A stretch of DNA of 64,000 nt from an endosymbiont of Escarpia spicata (GCA_003349915.1 QFXE01000001.1:287155-351154); one strand, 5' to 3'. Shown: positions 46,827 through 60,300, counted from the first letter of the stretch. Numbers and translations: made by a program. The notes: a model not told the origin generated them from the letters alone.

Positions 46827-47498
46827 CTATCGTTTGTCGATAGACAGCTGGGAGCAGCCACGCTCCGTTTCAATAAAACTGTGCTGGGCAGACGGGTAAT
46901 CCGCCTGCCACTGAGTGACCAGTTCCCGCTCATCCACCCGCGCCGCATCGTCCAGATAGACGGTGCAATGGCTATTCAGTCTTTCCATCAACAACGGCAG
47001 TGCCGGGTAACGGGAGTGCTTCTGGATAAAGCCTGGAGGACCATCGATCACAAGCATATCGATCTCTGGTACGGATAGATCGGAGAGCATGTACCATTGA
47101 AATTCCCGATCACCAATTTTGGTGGCTACCAGTGGCGCGTGCAGAACTGTCGCCATGTTATCCAGGCCGTAGAAGGCTAGGGCAGCTTGCGTGGCCTGTG
47201 CGTATTCGCCGCCATTTTCAAGGCTCCAGACATGGCTGTTACCATTTAACTGGCAGCAGCGTGCCAGCAGCAGCGTGCTCAAGCCACTGCTGCACTCCAA
47301 CACAACTGAAGGTTTCTCCCGCAGACAGTGCTCAACGACCAAGTCCAAAAAGTCAGCGCCGGCCGACCAATGTTCGGTGTAGGGTAAGCCTTGATTGAGA
47401 CCCAGACGGTCGCATAGGGGTTGATACTCATTCGGGTAAGAAAAAGTGAGTGATGCCTGGATATGAGTCATATTGTAATCTGCACCTTTTGCGGTCAT
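46827..47498 (-). CDS. Class I SAM-dependent methyltransferase-like protein
   Basis: 223 residues. VVLECSSGLSTLLLARC is a motif I variant (ExxSG) of small-molecule methyltransferases, HVWSLENG gives the acidic residue for the ribose and DMLVIDGPPG a later core strand. The substrate is not evident. A second ATG at residue 10 could be the true start. It is convergent with the sulfotransferase-like gene, 38 bases apart. Confidence 0.75.
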   Translation of the reverse strand: MTAKGADYNMTHIQASLTFSYPNEYQPLCDRLGLNQGLPYTEHWSAGADFLDLVVEHCLREKPSVVLECSSGLSTLLLARCCQLNGNSHVWSLENGGEYAQATQAALAFYGLDNMATVLHAPLVATKIGDREFQWYMLSDLSVPEIDMLVIDGPPGFIQKHSRYPALPLLMERLNSHCTVYLDDAARVDERELVTQWQADYPSAQHSFIETERGCSQLSIDKR

Positions 47499-47663
47499 AC
47501 ATGTACCAGTATTCGTTACTGCGCCACTATATAGATGAGTGCATAGTTTACTATTAAACCGGTAATCGAATATCCTGCGTCACTCCTTTTTCGACGCATC
47601 TGCTCCAAGCAGGTTACGATATCTGTGTTGTTGTGATTCGACGGCTGAACTTGCAGGAAAAAA

Positions 47664-48170
47664 ATGACTTCTGAGAGCGATCTGAAACTGGTATCACTTG
47701 CCGGTGGTGTTGGCATGCGACTGCAGCAGGATGGTTTAACCCTGGTTCTGGCAGAATCTTGCACAGGAGGCTGGGTGGCGAAGGCGCTGACCGATATTCC
47801 TGGAAGCAGTGCCTGGTTCGATCGTGGTTTTGTTACCTACAGCAATGCAGCCAAGCAGGAGATGCTTGGTGTCGATACGACTACCATCGGACAGTGGGGT
47901 GCCGTGAGTGAACAGGTTGTCGCTGCCATGACGAACGGGGCGCTTGTTCGTAGCCGCGCAGACGTTGCGATTGCCATCAGTGGCATCGCGGGGCCGGGCG
48001 GTGGGTCTGCAGAAAAGCCTGTGGGCACTGTCTGTTTCTCCTGGCAACTGCGTTCGCAGGAGCCGGCTGTGAGGCGTGAACACTTTTCCGGGGATCGGGA
48101 GGCGGTGCGTCTCCAATCGGTGTTTTATGCCCTTGAACAGTTGCTTGAGGTACTTGCGGCGAATGGCTGA
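47664..48170 (+). CDS. pncC: Nicotinamide-nucleotide amidase (CinA C-terminal type)
   Basis: 168 residues, the stand-alone C-terminal domain of CinA. Conserved parts are LAESCTGGWVAKALTD, FDRGFVTYSNAAKQEMLGV and ISGIAGPGGGSAEKPVGTVC. It deamidates NMN to recycle NAD. Its end overlaps the thpR start by eight bases, a common order before recA in gammaproteobacteria. Confidence 0.95.
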   Translation: MTSESDLKLVSLAGGVGMRLQQDGLTLVLAESCTGGWVAKALTDIPGSSAWFDRGFVTYSNAAKQEMLGVDTTTIGQWGAVSEQVVAAMTNGALVRSRADVAIAISGIAGPGGGSAEKPVGTVCFSWQLRSQEPAVRREHFSGDREAVRLQSVFYALEQLLEVLAANG

Positions 48171-48709
48171 TCAACGGCTTTTCTTCGGACTTTGGCCGGA
48201 TCGAAAGGTGCGGGACCGGTTGGCACGGGTCGGCCGCCAGTTTGGTGAAGCGGGGGGGGCGACAGCACCATCCTGATGACCTGCATATGACCTTGGTATT
48301 TTTGGGGAAAGTGACGGAGCAGCAACTGCCTTGTGTAAAATCGGTGGCGGATTCAGTCGATGTCGAGGGCTTCTCCCTGGCGCTGAATCGAATGGGTTAT
48401 TGGTCCCGGCCGCGGATTCTCTGGTGTGGGCCGGAGACGGTACCGGATGCTTTGAGTGATCTGGTCGCTGAACTCAAACAGAGATTACAAACCTGTGGCT
48501 TTGAAGTTGAACGGCGAACCTACAAACCTCATGTCACCCTGCTGCGCAAGATGCGCGGTGGCGAGTCAGGCTTGCTTGAGCCAATCATCGAATGGGAGGC
48601 GCGGGAGTTTGTGCTGGCGGTATCCGGCAGTGGTCCCGATACACCACCCCGCTATCGGATCATCGGACGCTGGCCGATGGAAGCGATGAACCCGGCAGAC
48701 TCTGGATGA
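48163..48709 (+). pseudogene. thpR: RNA 2',3'-cyclic phosphodiesterase ThpR, frameshifted
   Basis: The gene starts at ATG 48163 (MADQRLFFGLWPDRKVRDRL) and is read to a run of eight G at 48252-48259, after which the frame shifts by +1. With seven G the protein is continuous (EAGGRQHHPDDLHMTLVFLG) and about 181 residues long. Both HxT motifs of the 2H phosphoesterase family are present: HMTL and HVTL. ThpR (LigT) opens 2',3'-cyclic phosphates. The shift may be slippage-prone variation, real decay or a sequencing error. All else is intact. Confidence 0.85.
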
Positions 48710-48825
48710 AAGAGTTTATTTCATCTCTCTAGCAGAGAGGGATTTAAATCCCTTGAGAGGCACTTATCCCACGGACTCACGATCTGAGCCTGCACCTGTG
48801 TGATAATTTTTACTTCCAAAAAGCA

Positions 48826-48841
48826 CTGTATGAATGTACAG
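48826..48841 (+). promoter_or_regulatory. LexA-binding SOS box of recA
   Basis: CTGTATGAATGTACAG fits the LexA consensus CTGT-N8-ACAG exactly at its conserved ends. It lies 35 bases before the recA start, the expected place for SOS repression. Confidence 0.9.
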
Positions 48842-48875
48842 TATTTAAAGAATAACACTACAGAGGTTAATCCGG

Positions 48876-49907
48876 ATGGACGACAATCGCACAAAAGCAC
48901 TCAGCGCAGCCTTGGGGCAGATCGAGAAACAGTTTGGCAAAGGCTCTGTCATGCGTATGGGGGATGCCAGCGCTATTCGTGACATTGGTGTGATTTCCAC
49001 AGGTTCAATCAATCTGGATATCGCATTGGGCGTGGGTGGGCTGCCAAAGGGGCGAGTGGTCGAGATCTACGGCCCGGAATCCTCCGGTAAGACCACTCTG
49101 ACCTTGCATGTGGTGGCGGAGGCCCAGAAACAGGGCGGAACCTGCGCCTTTATTGATGCCGAGCACGCCCTCGACCCGGCCTATGCGGAAAAACTGGGTG
49201 TCAATGTGGACGAACTTCTGGTCTCCCAGCCCGATACTGGCGAGCAGGCGTTGGAGATCACCGATATGTTGGTGCGTTCCGGTGCCGTCGATATGGTGGT
49301 GATAGACTCGGTGGCTGCTTTGACCCCGAAGGCGGAGATCGAAGGTGAGATGGGTGATACCCACGTCGGTCTGCAGGCCCGTTTGATGTCCCAGGCTCTG
49401 CGAAAGCTGACCGCCAATATCAAGCGTACCAACTGCCTGGTGGTTTTCATCAATCAGATCCGCATGAAGATCGGAGTCATGTTTGGTTCTCCAGAGACCA
49501 CTACCGGTGGCAACGCCCTCAAGTTCTACTCGTCGGTGCGTCTCGATATCCGTCGCATCGGCGCCATCAAGAAGGGTGACGAGATAGTCGGCAACGACAC
49601 CAAGGTCAAGGTGGTGAAAAATAAGGTGGCGCCCCCCTTCAAACTGGCAAATTTCGAGATCCTCTATGGTGAAGGTATCTCCCGCGAAGGGGAGATCATC
49701 GATTTGGGAGTCAAGCAGAACATCATTGACAAGGCAGGAGCCTGGTACAGCTATAACGGGGATCGCATTGGTCAGGGCAAGGAGAATGTGCGGCAGTTTC
49801 TGAAAGACAACCCGGACATTGCCGAGCATATTGAGGAACGCATCCGCAACGAGCTGCTGCCGCAAGAGCAGGAAACAGAAATTAAAGTGGTTGAGGCCAA
49901 AGCCTGA
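48876..49907 (+). CDS. recA: Recombinase RecA
   Basis: 343 residues. Walker A is GPESSGKT, Walker [12 protein letters not shown]. The DNA-binding loops L1 ([13 protein letters not shown]) and L2 ([24 protein letters not shown]) are typical. It forms filaments on single-stranded DNA for strand exchange and triggers LexA cleavage. A LexA box stands in front. recX follows with an overlap. Confidence 0.98.
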   Translation: MDDNRTKALSAALGQIEKQFGKGSVMRMGDASAIRDIGVISTGSINLDIALGVGGLPKGRVVEIYGPESSGKTTLTLHVVAEAQKQGGTCAFIDAEHALDPAYAEKLGVNVDELLVSQPDTGEQALEITDMLVRSGAVDMVVIDSVAALTPKAEIEGEMGDTHVGLQARLMSQALRKLTANIKRTNCLVVFINQIRMKIGVMFGSPETTTGGNALKFYSSVRLDIRRIGAIKKGDEIVGNDTKVKVVKNKVAPPFKLANFEILYGEGISREGEIIDLGVKQNIIDKAGAWYSYNGDRIGQGKENVRQFLKDNPDIAEHIEERIRNELLPQEQETEIKVVEAKA

Positions 49908-50359
49908 ACGACCCTTCGGACAGTGGCGAGGTTGAGGCGGTAGCGGTCCGCCTGCTGACTGCGCGAGAGCACTCCCGTCGACAATTACGCAATAAACTGC
50001 GTGGGCGTGGCTTTGATGGTGACGTTATCGAAGTTGTGCTCGACGGTTTAGAGAGTACCGGGCTGCTGAGTGATGCACGATTTACTGAGTCCTACATCGA
50101 ATGGCGTGTCGGCCGTGGCAGCGGACCGGTGCGCATTCGTCGTGAACTGAGGGAACGGGGCATTGATGGTGCCATGATTTCTGGCTTTTTGGAGATCTAT
50201 TCTGGTGAGTGGCAGGAACGGCTGAAAGTAGTGCACGACCGCAAATATGGTTCTGAGCCGGCTCAGGATAGAAAGGAGCTGTCCCGACGCGCGCGCTTTC
50301 TGGAATACCGGGGTTTTCCAGGTGAGCTGATTCGACAGTTCCTATTTGATTTTGATTGA
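49904..50359 (+). CDS. recX: RecA regulator RecX, probable CTG start
   Basis: The frame is open from a TGA at 49892 to 50359 and encodes a full Rec[36 protein letters not shown] and the RELRERGI repeat. No ATG, GTG or TTG occurs in frame before 50036, where a GTG would remove the first 44 residues with the first RecX repeat. The CTG at 49904, in a CTGA overlap with the recA stop, gives 151 residues, the usual length. Starting there by coupling to recA is the simplest reading. RecX inhibits RecA filaments. Confidence 0.82.
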   Translation: MNDPSDSGEVEAVAVRLLTAREHSRRQLRNKLRGRGFDGDVIEVVLDGLESTGLLSDARFTESYIEWRVGRGSGPVRIRRELRERGIDGAMISGFLEIYSGEWQERLKVVHDRKYGSEPAQDRKELSRRARFLEYRGFPGELIRQFLFDFD

Positions 50360-53415
<3,056 letters not shown>

Positions 53416-53521
53416 TTTCTGTGGGTTTTCACCCAGGGGATTTTCGTGTTTAATTACGCCCTTTCCTGTTGCGGGTACCACCTGTAACGCCAACTCCACC
53501 AAGTATACTCTTTGAAAAGAT

Positions 53522-54751
53522 ATGGCGCTGATTGTCCAGAAATATGGCGGTACCTCTGTCGGTACAATCGAAAGAATCCAGGCTGTAGCCGGAAAGATCC
53601 AGACCAAAGCTGAGCGCGGTGATCAGATTGTAGTTGTGGTCTCTGCAATGTCTGGAGAAACCAATCGCCTGATTGGTTTGGCAGATGAGATCGAAGAAGC
53701 ACCCTCACCCCGCGAGATGGATGTCCTTGTCTCCACTGGTGAACAGGTGACCATCGCACTGCTCTGCATGGCACTGCATAAAATGGGTTGTCAGGCCCGA
53801 TCCTACACCGGCGGACAGGTTCAAATCCTTACGGACAAGGCACACAGCAAGGCTCGAATCAAGGATATTGATGGCGCCCGTGTGAAAGCGGATCTTGATA
53901 CCGGTCATGTGGTCGTGATTGCAGGATTTCAGGGTGTGGATGATCACGGTAATATCACGACATTGGGTCGTGGTGGGTCCGACACCACCGCAGTTGCGAT
54001 GGCTGCTGCACTTAAGGCCGATGAGTGCCAGATCTACACTGATGTTGACGGCGTCTATACGACTGATCCAAGAATTGAACCCAAGGCCCGCCGACTGGAA
54101 CGTATTACTTTTGAAGAGATGCTGGAGATGGCCAGTCTGGGTTCGAAGGTACTGCAGATCCGTGCGGTTGAGTTTGCTGGAAAATACAATGTACCCTTGC
54201 GGGTCCTTTCCAGCTTTGATGAGGGTGAAGGCACCCTGATAACCTTTGAGGAAGATAACGTGGAAGCGGCAAAGATCTCTGGCATTGCGTTTAATCGCGA
54301 CGAGGCAAAGCTGACGGTTCTGGGCGTACCCGACCAGCCCGGTGTGGCCCATAAAATACTGGGTCCGATTTCAGATGCCAATATCGAAGTCGATATGATC
54401 GTGCAGAATATTGCAGCGGATGAAGCGACAACTGACTTCACATTCACAGTCCACCGAAATGATTTCACTCAAGCCAAAGAGATCCTGCAGGGAGTGGCTG
54501 AGTCTTTGCAGGCGCAGGACGTATTGAACGATGACTCCGTAGTCAAGATTTCACTGGTCGGCGTGGGCATGCGGTCTCACGCAGGTATTGCCAGTGAAAT
54601 GTTCGGGGCACTGGCTAAAGAAGGTATCAACATACGAATGATCTCTACATCCGAAATCAAGATTTCAGTTGTGATAGATGAGAAATACCTCGAACTTGGG
54701 GTAAGGACGCTACATGAGGCATTCGGTTTGGAGTCGGAGGGCGCGGCATAA
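53522..54751 (+). CDS. lysC: Aspartate kinase
   Basis: 409 residues. The kinase domain has KYGGTSVG at the start and [16 protein letters not shown] in the middle. Two ACT domains in the C-terminal third bind lysine and/or threonine for feedback control. It makes aspartyl phosphate for lysine, threonine and methionine synthesis. It is the single-function form, without a homoserine dehydrogenase domain. The alaS-lysC-csrA order is known in Pseudomonas and relatives. Confidence 0.96.
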   Translation: MALIVQKYGGTSVGTIERIQAVAGKIQTKAERGDQIVVVVSAMSGETNRLIGLADEIEEAPSPREMDVLVSTGEQVTIALLCMALHKMGCQARSYTGGQVQILTDKAHSKARIKDIDGARVKADLDTGHVVVIAGFQGVDDHGNITTLGRGGSDTTAVAMAAALKADECQIYTDVDGVYTTDPRIEPKARRLERITFEEMLEMASLGSKVLQIRAVEFAGKYNVPLRVLSSFDEGEGTLITFEEDNVEAAKISGIAFNRDEAKLTVLGVPDQPGVAHKILGPISDANIEVDMIVQNIAADEATTDFTFTVHRNDFTQAKEILQGVAESLQAQDVLNDDSVVKISLVGVGMRSHAGIASEMFGALAKEGINIRMISTSEIKISVVIDEKYLELGVRTLHEAFGLESEGAA

Positions 54752-54946
54752 TCACTACATTCCTAAAGCCTTGTTGATCTCCAACTATAAGGATCTATTA
54801 GACTTTTTTCTGGTCTAACCTATTGTTAGTATAGGTGCGCCAGTTACATCATAGTCGCTGGCTTGGTTGGTAAGCGCTGTCGGCAGTTTCGGACACATTT
54901 AGGTTAGTCTGGCAGCAGGTAAGAAGGAAAACAGGGAGATTGGATT

Positions 54947-55141
54947 ATGTTGATCTTGACTCGCCGTGTCGGCGAAACTCTTATGATTGGCGATGAAGTA
55001 ACGGTTACCGTGTTGGGTGTAAAAGGTAACCAGGTTCGTATTGGCGTAAATGCTCCGCGTGATGTGACTGTGCATCGTGAAGAGATTTACGAGCGGATCA
55101 AACGCGAGCAGGCTGAACAGCAGGGTACTGCAGAAGAGTAA
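54947..55141 (+). CDS. csrA: Carbon storage regulator CsrA
   Basis: 64 residues, [20 protein letters not shown] with the RNA-binding [10 protein letters not shown]. The dimer binds GGA motifs in leader RNAs and controls translation widely. Its ribosome site CAGGGAG itself contains GGA, which allows autoregulation. A strong terminator follows. Confidence 0.98.
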   Translation: MLILTRRVGETLMIGDEVTVTVLGVKGNQVRIGVNAPRDVTVHREEIYERIKREQAEQQGTAEE

Positions 55142-55172
55142 AGCTGGTTTGCGGGGCGGTTTTAATATCGCG

Positions 55173-55206
55173 CAAAAAACTTCGGCAAATGCCGAAGTTT
55201 TTTTTG
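55173..55206 (+). terminator. Rho-independent terminator of csrA
   Basis: AAAAACTTCGGC, a four-base loop and GCCGAAGTTTTTTTT form a perfect hairpin with a T run 30 bases after the csrA stop. The A run on the other side would also let it work in reverse. Confidence 0.92.
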
Positions 55207-55348
55207 TTTGTGGGAAGAGAAATCGGTACAATCCGTTTCGGTTTTGCGGGATGCCTAAATAGCACCGACCCTAAGGGGTGGGGGACGTTAGTCCCGCACA
55301 GCGTGCTCCCTTATGGCCCTAGGGCCACTGAGAAAATGCACGGAATTT

Positions 55349-55441
55349 GGAGAGATGGCCGAGCGGCTGAAGGCGCTCCCCTGCTAAGGGAGTATGGGGT
55401 TTATAGCTCCATCGAGGGTTCAAATCCCTCTCTCTCCGCCA
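55349..55441 (+). tRNA. tRNA-Ser (anticodon GCU)
   Basis: Acceptor GGAGAGA pairs with TCTCTCC; G discriminator and encoded CCA. The anticodon GCT is at 55383-55385 and a long variable arm is present, as in class II tRNAs. T arm GAGGGTTCAAATCCCTC. It reads AGC and AGU. Confidence 0.97.
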
Positions 55442-55523
55442 TATAACGAATGCTGACTGAAAAGTCGGTTTTATGTTGACAAAAGAGCACGAATTCAGCA
55501 GAATTCGCGCTCCAAAAAGCTAC

Positions 55524-55600
55524 GCGCCCGTAGCTCAGCTGGATAGAGTACCTGGCTACGAACCAGGTGGTCGGAGGTTCGAATCCTTCCGGGCGCGCCA
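55524..55600 (+). tRNA. tRNA-Arg (anticodon ACG)
   Basis: Acceptor GCGCCCG pairs with CGGGCGC; encoded CCA at 55598-55600. The anticodon ACG is at 55558-55560 and would be edited to ICG by TadA. It reads CGU, CGC and CGA. A terminator follows and transposase genes lie beyond it, a frequent site for accessory DNA. Confidence 0.97.
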
Positions 55601-55608
55601 TAAAAATC

Positions 55609-55640
55609 AAGGGCTTACGAGAAATCGTAGGCCCTTTTTT
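55609..55640 (+). terminator. Terminator after tRNA-Arg
   Basis: AAGGGC-T-TACGA, a GAAA loop and TCGTA-G-GCCCTT, followed by a T run. One mismatch in the stem. Confidence 0.85.
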
Positions 55641-55787
55641 ATTGCCCGGGGTATCGTGTGGTCAAAAAACTCATCCGTATTGAGATATCAACAACTTAAC
55701 ATCTGTTGTCCGTGTCACAATGCCTTTGTATCTTGCCTCAAATGAGACTTACAATTGGCTGATTAGTAATCGGCTGTGGGTATTTTT

Positions 55788-56858
55788 ATGGATTGGGCGC
55801 GTATTCTGGCCTACATTACCGGGACAGTGGAACAGGAACTCCTTTTGCGTAATGAGTATCTTGCTGCCGAAAATCGAATCCTCAAAGCTCAGTTCAAGAC
55901 CCCGTTGCGACTTACTGACGCGGAGCGGGTTACACTTGCAGAAATCGCGTACCGCCTGGGCCGCAAAGCGCTTGAAGATGTTGCCAATGTCGCAAAGCCT
56001 GACACCATTCTGGGTTGGTACCGGAGGCTCGTAGCCCGTAAGTTCGATGTTTCGAAGTCGCGCCAGTATCCGGGCCGCCCTAGAATTGATGGTGAAATCG
56101 AACAATTAGTAGTGCGCATGGCCAAAGAGAATACCGATTGGGGCTATGATCGCATTGTGGGCGCGATGGCCAACCTTGGCTACACGCTATCCGATCAAAC
56201 GGTTGGCAATATTTTACAACGCCACGGCATCCTGCCCGCGCCGGAGCGGAAGCGTACGACAACGTGGGCAGACTTCATCCGCACGCACATGGCTGTCCTT
56301 GCGGGGACTGACTTTTTCTCGGTGGAGGTACTGACGCTGCGCGGGTTGGCCACTTACTATGTACTGTTCTTTATTCATCTTGAGAGCCGCAAGGTTGAAA
56401 TCGCCGGCATCACCCCGCATCCGAATGAGCGATGGATGAAACAAATCGCCAGAAACGTGACGATGGACGGCTGGGGATTTCTTGATAATTGCCGGTATCT
56501 CATTCATGACCGAGACACCAAGTACTGTGAGTCATTTCGGAATATTATCGAATCCGGAGATGTCAAAACGCTGCCGCTCCCAGCACGCAGTCCGAATTTG
56601 AATGCGTTTGCGGAGCGTTGGGTGAAATCGGTCAAGGACGATTGTTTATCGAAGTTGATTTTGTTTGGCGAAACGTCGTTACGACGTGCACTGCGTGAGT
56701 ACCTCGTCCATTATCATGCTGAACGAAATCATCAAGGTAAAAGCAACGTCCTGCTATTTCCAACCGCCAGGCAAACAGTGGGCCATGTTGACGGACCAGT
56801 TGATTGTAAAGAACGCTTGGGCGGGTTGTTGAAATATTACCATCGAGAAGCCGCTTGA
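55788..56858 (+). CDS. DDE transposase (integrase-core type)
   Basis: About 356 residues from ATG 55788 (a GTG lies four codons upstream). An N-terminal helix-turn-helix region (TLAEIAYRLGRKALEDV) precedes an integrase-core fold with the catalytic Asp in GTDFFSVE, Asp in IHDRDTKY and Glu in NAFAERWVKS. It looks intact. IS3/IS481 superfamily is my best placing. I could not see clear terminal inverted repeats. It lies 188 bases after tRNA-Arg. Confidence 0.85.
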   Translation: MDWARILAYITGTVEQELLLRNEYLAAENRILKAQFKTPLRLTDAERVTLAEIAYRLGRKALEDVANVAKPDTILGWYRRLVARKFDVSKSRQYPGRPRIDGEIEQLVVRMAKENTDWGYDRIVGAMANLGYTLSDQTVGNILQRHGILPAPERKRTTTWADFIRTHMAVLAGTDFFSVEVLTLRGLATYYVLFFIHLESRKVEIAGITPHPNERWMKQIARNVTMDGWGFLDNCRYLIHDRDTKYCESFRNIIESGDVKTLPLPARSPNLNAFAERWVKSVKDDCLSKLILFGETSLRRALREYLVHYHAERNHQGKSNVLLFPTARQTVGHVDGPVDCKERLGGLLKYYHREAA

Positions 56859-56905
56859 GTGTGATGCCTACATGGTCGCGGCAACTCTGAAACTGTCTGT
56901 GGAAG

Positions 56906-57514
56906 ATGATGGCCGACCTGTTCCCCACCGATCCTAAGCGCATTCGCGAGCGAATCCGCCGCTATGAGCGCGCCCTGAGAAAGGAGCTGGATGAGGGAAA
57001 CGGTGGAGACGGTCACGGGAAGCGGTATTTGCTTGGACCACTCTACATGTTGATGGGTGATGTCGACGGTGCTCTGGTTTCATTCGACTGGTACGAAGAT
57101 GCCTATCCCGACGATGGTGGAGAACCGTACCAATATCTGACCTGGGCACTGGCACTATTCCGCGGTGGTCGCAGGCAAGAGGCGTTCAACAGGCTCTACC
57201 AAGCTATGCTCGAGAACCTCTATCTCGTACCCTTCCTACTCGGACGAAATCCTCAGCCACTTGATATATGGCACGGTAGCAACCTCGCATGGATTGAGTA
57301 CGCTGTTGAGTTGCCTCAAGAGTTGCTGAATCTATGGGAGGACGTTGCCCTTCAGTGGGCCCGAGAAGTTTTGGAACACCCAACTGTGGTCAAAAAGATT
57401 GCGCGTTATGTCGCCATCCATCGGGAGTTGAAAAGCGAACCACTTGGGCCACGACGATCTGCCTTGGTACATGAATTTTTCGCCTTGAAGAAGGACGCTA
57501 TTCCGTTACACTGA
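56906..57514 (+). CDS. TPR-like protein, unknown
   Basis: 202 residues, soluble. DPKRIRERIRRYERALRKEL is a helical start; YMLMGDVDGALVSFDWYEDA and YLTWALALFRGGRRQEAFNRL look like a pair of TPR units. It lies 47 bases after the transposase gene and may have come with it. I know no specific role. Confidence 0.6.
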   Translation: MMADLFPTDPKRIRERIRRYERALRKELDEGNGGDGHGKRYLLGPLYMLMGDVDGALVSFDWYEDAYPDDGGEPYQYLTWALALFRGGRRQEAFNRLYQAMLENLYLVPFLLGRNPQPLDIWHGSNLAWIEYAVELPQELLNLWEDVALQWAREVLEHPTVVKKIARYVAIHRELKSEPLGPRRSALVHEFFALKKDAIPLH

Positions 57515-57661
57515 CGGTGACGTGTGGACAGCTACGCTAGGGCGCTTCACATCTTGCGTACTGTCTTGGCACCGAAGAATTTGAAAGTAGTCGCAGGAGT
57601 ATCTGGGGCACACGCCCATTTCTTGTCGGAAGCAGCTCGGCGTCTTGTTCAAATCCTGCTA

Positions 57662-58030
57662 TCAACAAGCCGCAATAAGTTTTTTGACCATACGAGCTTT
57701 GCAGTGTTGCAGTGTTGCCCGCTTTGGCGTCCATGCCATCGTTAAACGTGCGAAGGTTTGGCAGGAGGCGGAGTCCATCAAACAGAAGACCAATTCTTCA
57801 TAACTCAACTGCCGGTACTGTTTCAGGATCGCACATCGCAGTACCGATTCAATGGGTAAACCCTTTCTTCCGGTCTCCTCTACATTGCGCCGTTTGACAT
57901 CAGCCGCTACCCAATCGAGCGGGCCAAGCTGGGTGTCCAACCAATCGGACATTGCCTTCAATTCCCGCCCGATCTCGTGTTCTGCATAACCTTCGAATAT
58001 ACTGGCTTGGATGGTGCGTTTTTCTCGCAT
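57662..58030 (-). pseudogene. N-terminal fragment of a transposase
   Basis: 122 residues with HEIGRELKAMSDWLDTQLG and GLPIESVLRCAILKQYRQLSYEELVF, typical of the start of ISNCY (ISDol1-like) transposases of about 450 residues. The catalytic part is missing; the frame ends at a stop with no continuation in the next 150 bases. It is a decayed insertion. Confidence 0.75.
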
Positions 58031-58156
58031 TGTCAGCTCCGGTGTTTTAAGGTTTTTCTTTTAAATCAGTCGCTTGAATTAAAAGGATGCCTCATTTCAC
58101 CGGGGCTTTCACTGACCTGGATCGGGTTTTATCAATAATAATCAGGGCTTTAGCGT

Positions 58157-59188
58157 TTATGGACGGACACTAGCTAGATCCATGGTCACCTTTGCGAGCC
58201 CATTGACTACCCGCGCTGTCCTAGGATAATCAATCTTATCCGGAGTGTCTTGTGACCTATGATAGTAAGGATAACGGAACAAAGCTGTGTCCGTGATCAT
58301 AATTGCGGCATAACCCGCCTTCCAGAATGACCACTGGTCCGACCAGCTTATGCCGGGAATCCAACCCGGCGCCGCCAATCCCTCTGACGGAAATTCTGTA
58401 TGTTGGCGAAAAGAAGCGATTGCCTTGCGCATCAAGGCTCGTGATCCAAGGTTGCTGACGAAACCGATGAAGTTTCCCTCTTTGGGGTAAAAAAAGCTGA
58501 AAGGAAAAGGGTATTGTTGACTGCCCGGTTCATCTGCATAGTAACCAATGGTTTCAAGGGAGAGCATGGCTACAATTCGTTCTCCACGCTCCTGTGAACG
58601 GATGGCATAAACATGGCTTCCCATTTTTTCCGTGTAGAAAAAAGGCGGCTCTTCGTTAACGAAGGCGACAAGCCGCACTGTGCGGGCCGGTTTCTCTTGT
58701 CTTACTAGCCGCGCTATTTCCAACAGTGCAGCCACTCCCGAACCGTTGTCATTTGCCCCTGGAGATCCACTCACCGAATCGTAGTGGGCTCCTACAATGA
58801 TGATCTCTTCTGGTGCCGAACTGCCTGGTAGTTCTACCGAGAGGTTTTTTACCTCTCTGCCCTCTGAATCGAAGGCCTGCTTCTCTACGCTATACCCCAT
58901 TTTTACGAAGGTGTCTGCGATGTAATTCTCTGCAGCCTTTAGCTCTGTGTAATGCCATATGTTTCTCTCACCGATAGTGCCTGCAAGTGTTGATACATGG
59001 GATTGCAGCTGATTGCGGATGATGGTCTCATCTGCGGTAAGCGGGCGAAAGGGGCCGGTATATGAATGATTTGGCATGTTGGTAATAAACATGAGTCCCG
59101 CCAGTAAAAGACCCAGAATCAAAGCCCAGCGTAGCGCTAAGCGCTTCCATGACCTGGCATCAGTTGGTTTTACCGCAATCTGTTTCAT
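58157..59188 (-). CDS. M28-family zinc aminopeptidase-like, membrane-anchored
   Basis: 343 residues. One N-terminal helix (RWALILGLLLAGLMFITNM) would anchor it with the catalytic domain in the periplasm. Zinc ligands and catalytic acid: His in VGAHYDSVSG, Asp in PGANDNGSGVAA, the Glu pair in FVNEEPPF, and His in YYHRSQDTPDKIDY. Family members remove N-terminal residues from peptides. It is the only non-mobile enzyme between the two decayed transposases. Confidence 0.85.
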   Translation of the reverse strand: MKQIAVKPTDARSWKRLALRWALILGLLLAGLMFITNMPNHSYTGPFRPLTADETIIRNQLQSHVSTLAGTIGERNIWHYTELKAAENYIADTFVKMGYSVEKQAFDSEGREVKNLSVELPGSSAPEEIIIVGAHYDSVSGSPGANDNGSGVAALLEIARLVRQEKPARTVRLVAFVNEEPPFFYTEKMGSHVYAIRSQERGERIVAMLSLETIGYYADEPGSQQYPFPFSFFYPKEGNFIGFVSNLGSRALMRKAIASFRQHTEFPSEGLAAPGWIPGISWSDQWSFWKAGYAAIMITDTALFRYPYYHRSQDTPDKIDYPRTARVVNGLAKVTMDLASVRP

Positions 59189-59305
59189 CGGAATGGATTG
59201 CCTGATTCGAAGCCTTTTTTCATTATTGAATTAATTCACAGAAAAAGCAGCTGTGCTGTTCAACCCAGTCGATGCAAGCCATGCTTGTGCGTGGCGAATT
59301 GCTAC

Positions 59306-60300
59306 TCAAGCTGCTATTGGGAGCTGATAAATCCCACGGCAGTGAGTCTGCCAGCGGAATTTATTCAACTTGATTGGCAATTTGGTCACGATGCCAGCAA
59401 CTTCAGTCGGCGTATCACCGTCAAGTGATCTATGGGTGCGATGAAGATTGTAATAGGCTTGATAATCCGTGAGCTTTCTCTCCAAATCAACGGCGCTCCA
59501 GAATAACGTTTGATCAAGAAAATCACGGCGAACGGTTCCGATGAGACGTTCAATGAAGGGGTGCGAGCAGGGCGTATAGGGAATACTTTTGACTTCGTAG
59601 ACATCCAGAATGCGAAGGTTAGCTGCCCATTGATGTTAGGTGAACAAAGGATCATGGTCAGAGCTGAGGTACTTCGGAGTGTACCCATAGTAGAGATAGC
59701 GCTATTGAACATTCGACACAAGGCAATACCGTCCACATCACCGGCATGCACGCCAAAGCCAATAATGCGCCGCGTGAATTGATCCATGATCACGAGCACC
59801 CAGTGTGTCTTAAGCAGAATAGACTCACACTGAAACAGATCCACACTCCAGAGACTATCTTTCATATGGCCGATGAAAGTCAGCCATGAAGGACCGCCAC
59901 CGGTATCGGGGGCCGGGTAGTAGTACTTGGCCAGAATTCGTCGGACAATGTCCTTGTTAATGTTGATGCCAAATAACTTTGAAATTTGCTCTGCGATCTT
60001 TGGGCAGCCGTACCCTGGATTACGGTACTTCATTCCAACGATGACCCGGATGAGTTCCTGGGATGGCCCCTTGGGTCCTGGCTTGCCTTTTTGACGAGAG
60101 GTATAAAGCAACCGATATTTCCGTTTCTTGAGTGCTTCGTGGAATCTCAGCAGGGTCGATGGCCTGATAATAATCGCGGATCGCCGGATATGGTGCGGCT
60201 TGAGGAAAAGCGACCAGAATCCCAGTAGGAAACGATCGATCACCGAAAGATTGGGTGCGCGTTTCCGGGAGCGATTGATGACAAGAAGTTGCTGCTTCAT
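59306..60300 (-). pseudogene. IS481/IS3-like transposase, frameshifted
   Basis: The first two thirds is a normal integrase core (GPKGPSQELIRVIVGMKYRN, SLWSVDLFQCES, VIMDQFTRRIIGFGVHAGDV). It then shifts frame near 59650: the true C-terminus (IERLIGTVRRDFLDQTLFW, YNLHRTHRSLDGDTP) continues in another frame that also holds a stop, and ends at 59306. The catalytic Glu is in the shifted part, so the element is inactive. Confidence 0.8.

Noticed and set aside
49005..49865. 286-codon minus-strand frame across recA
   Set aside because: Antisense of a certain gene; no family similarity visible.
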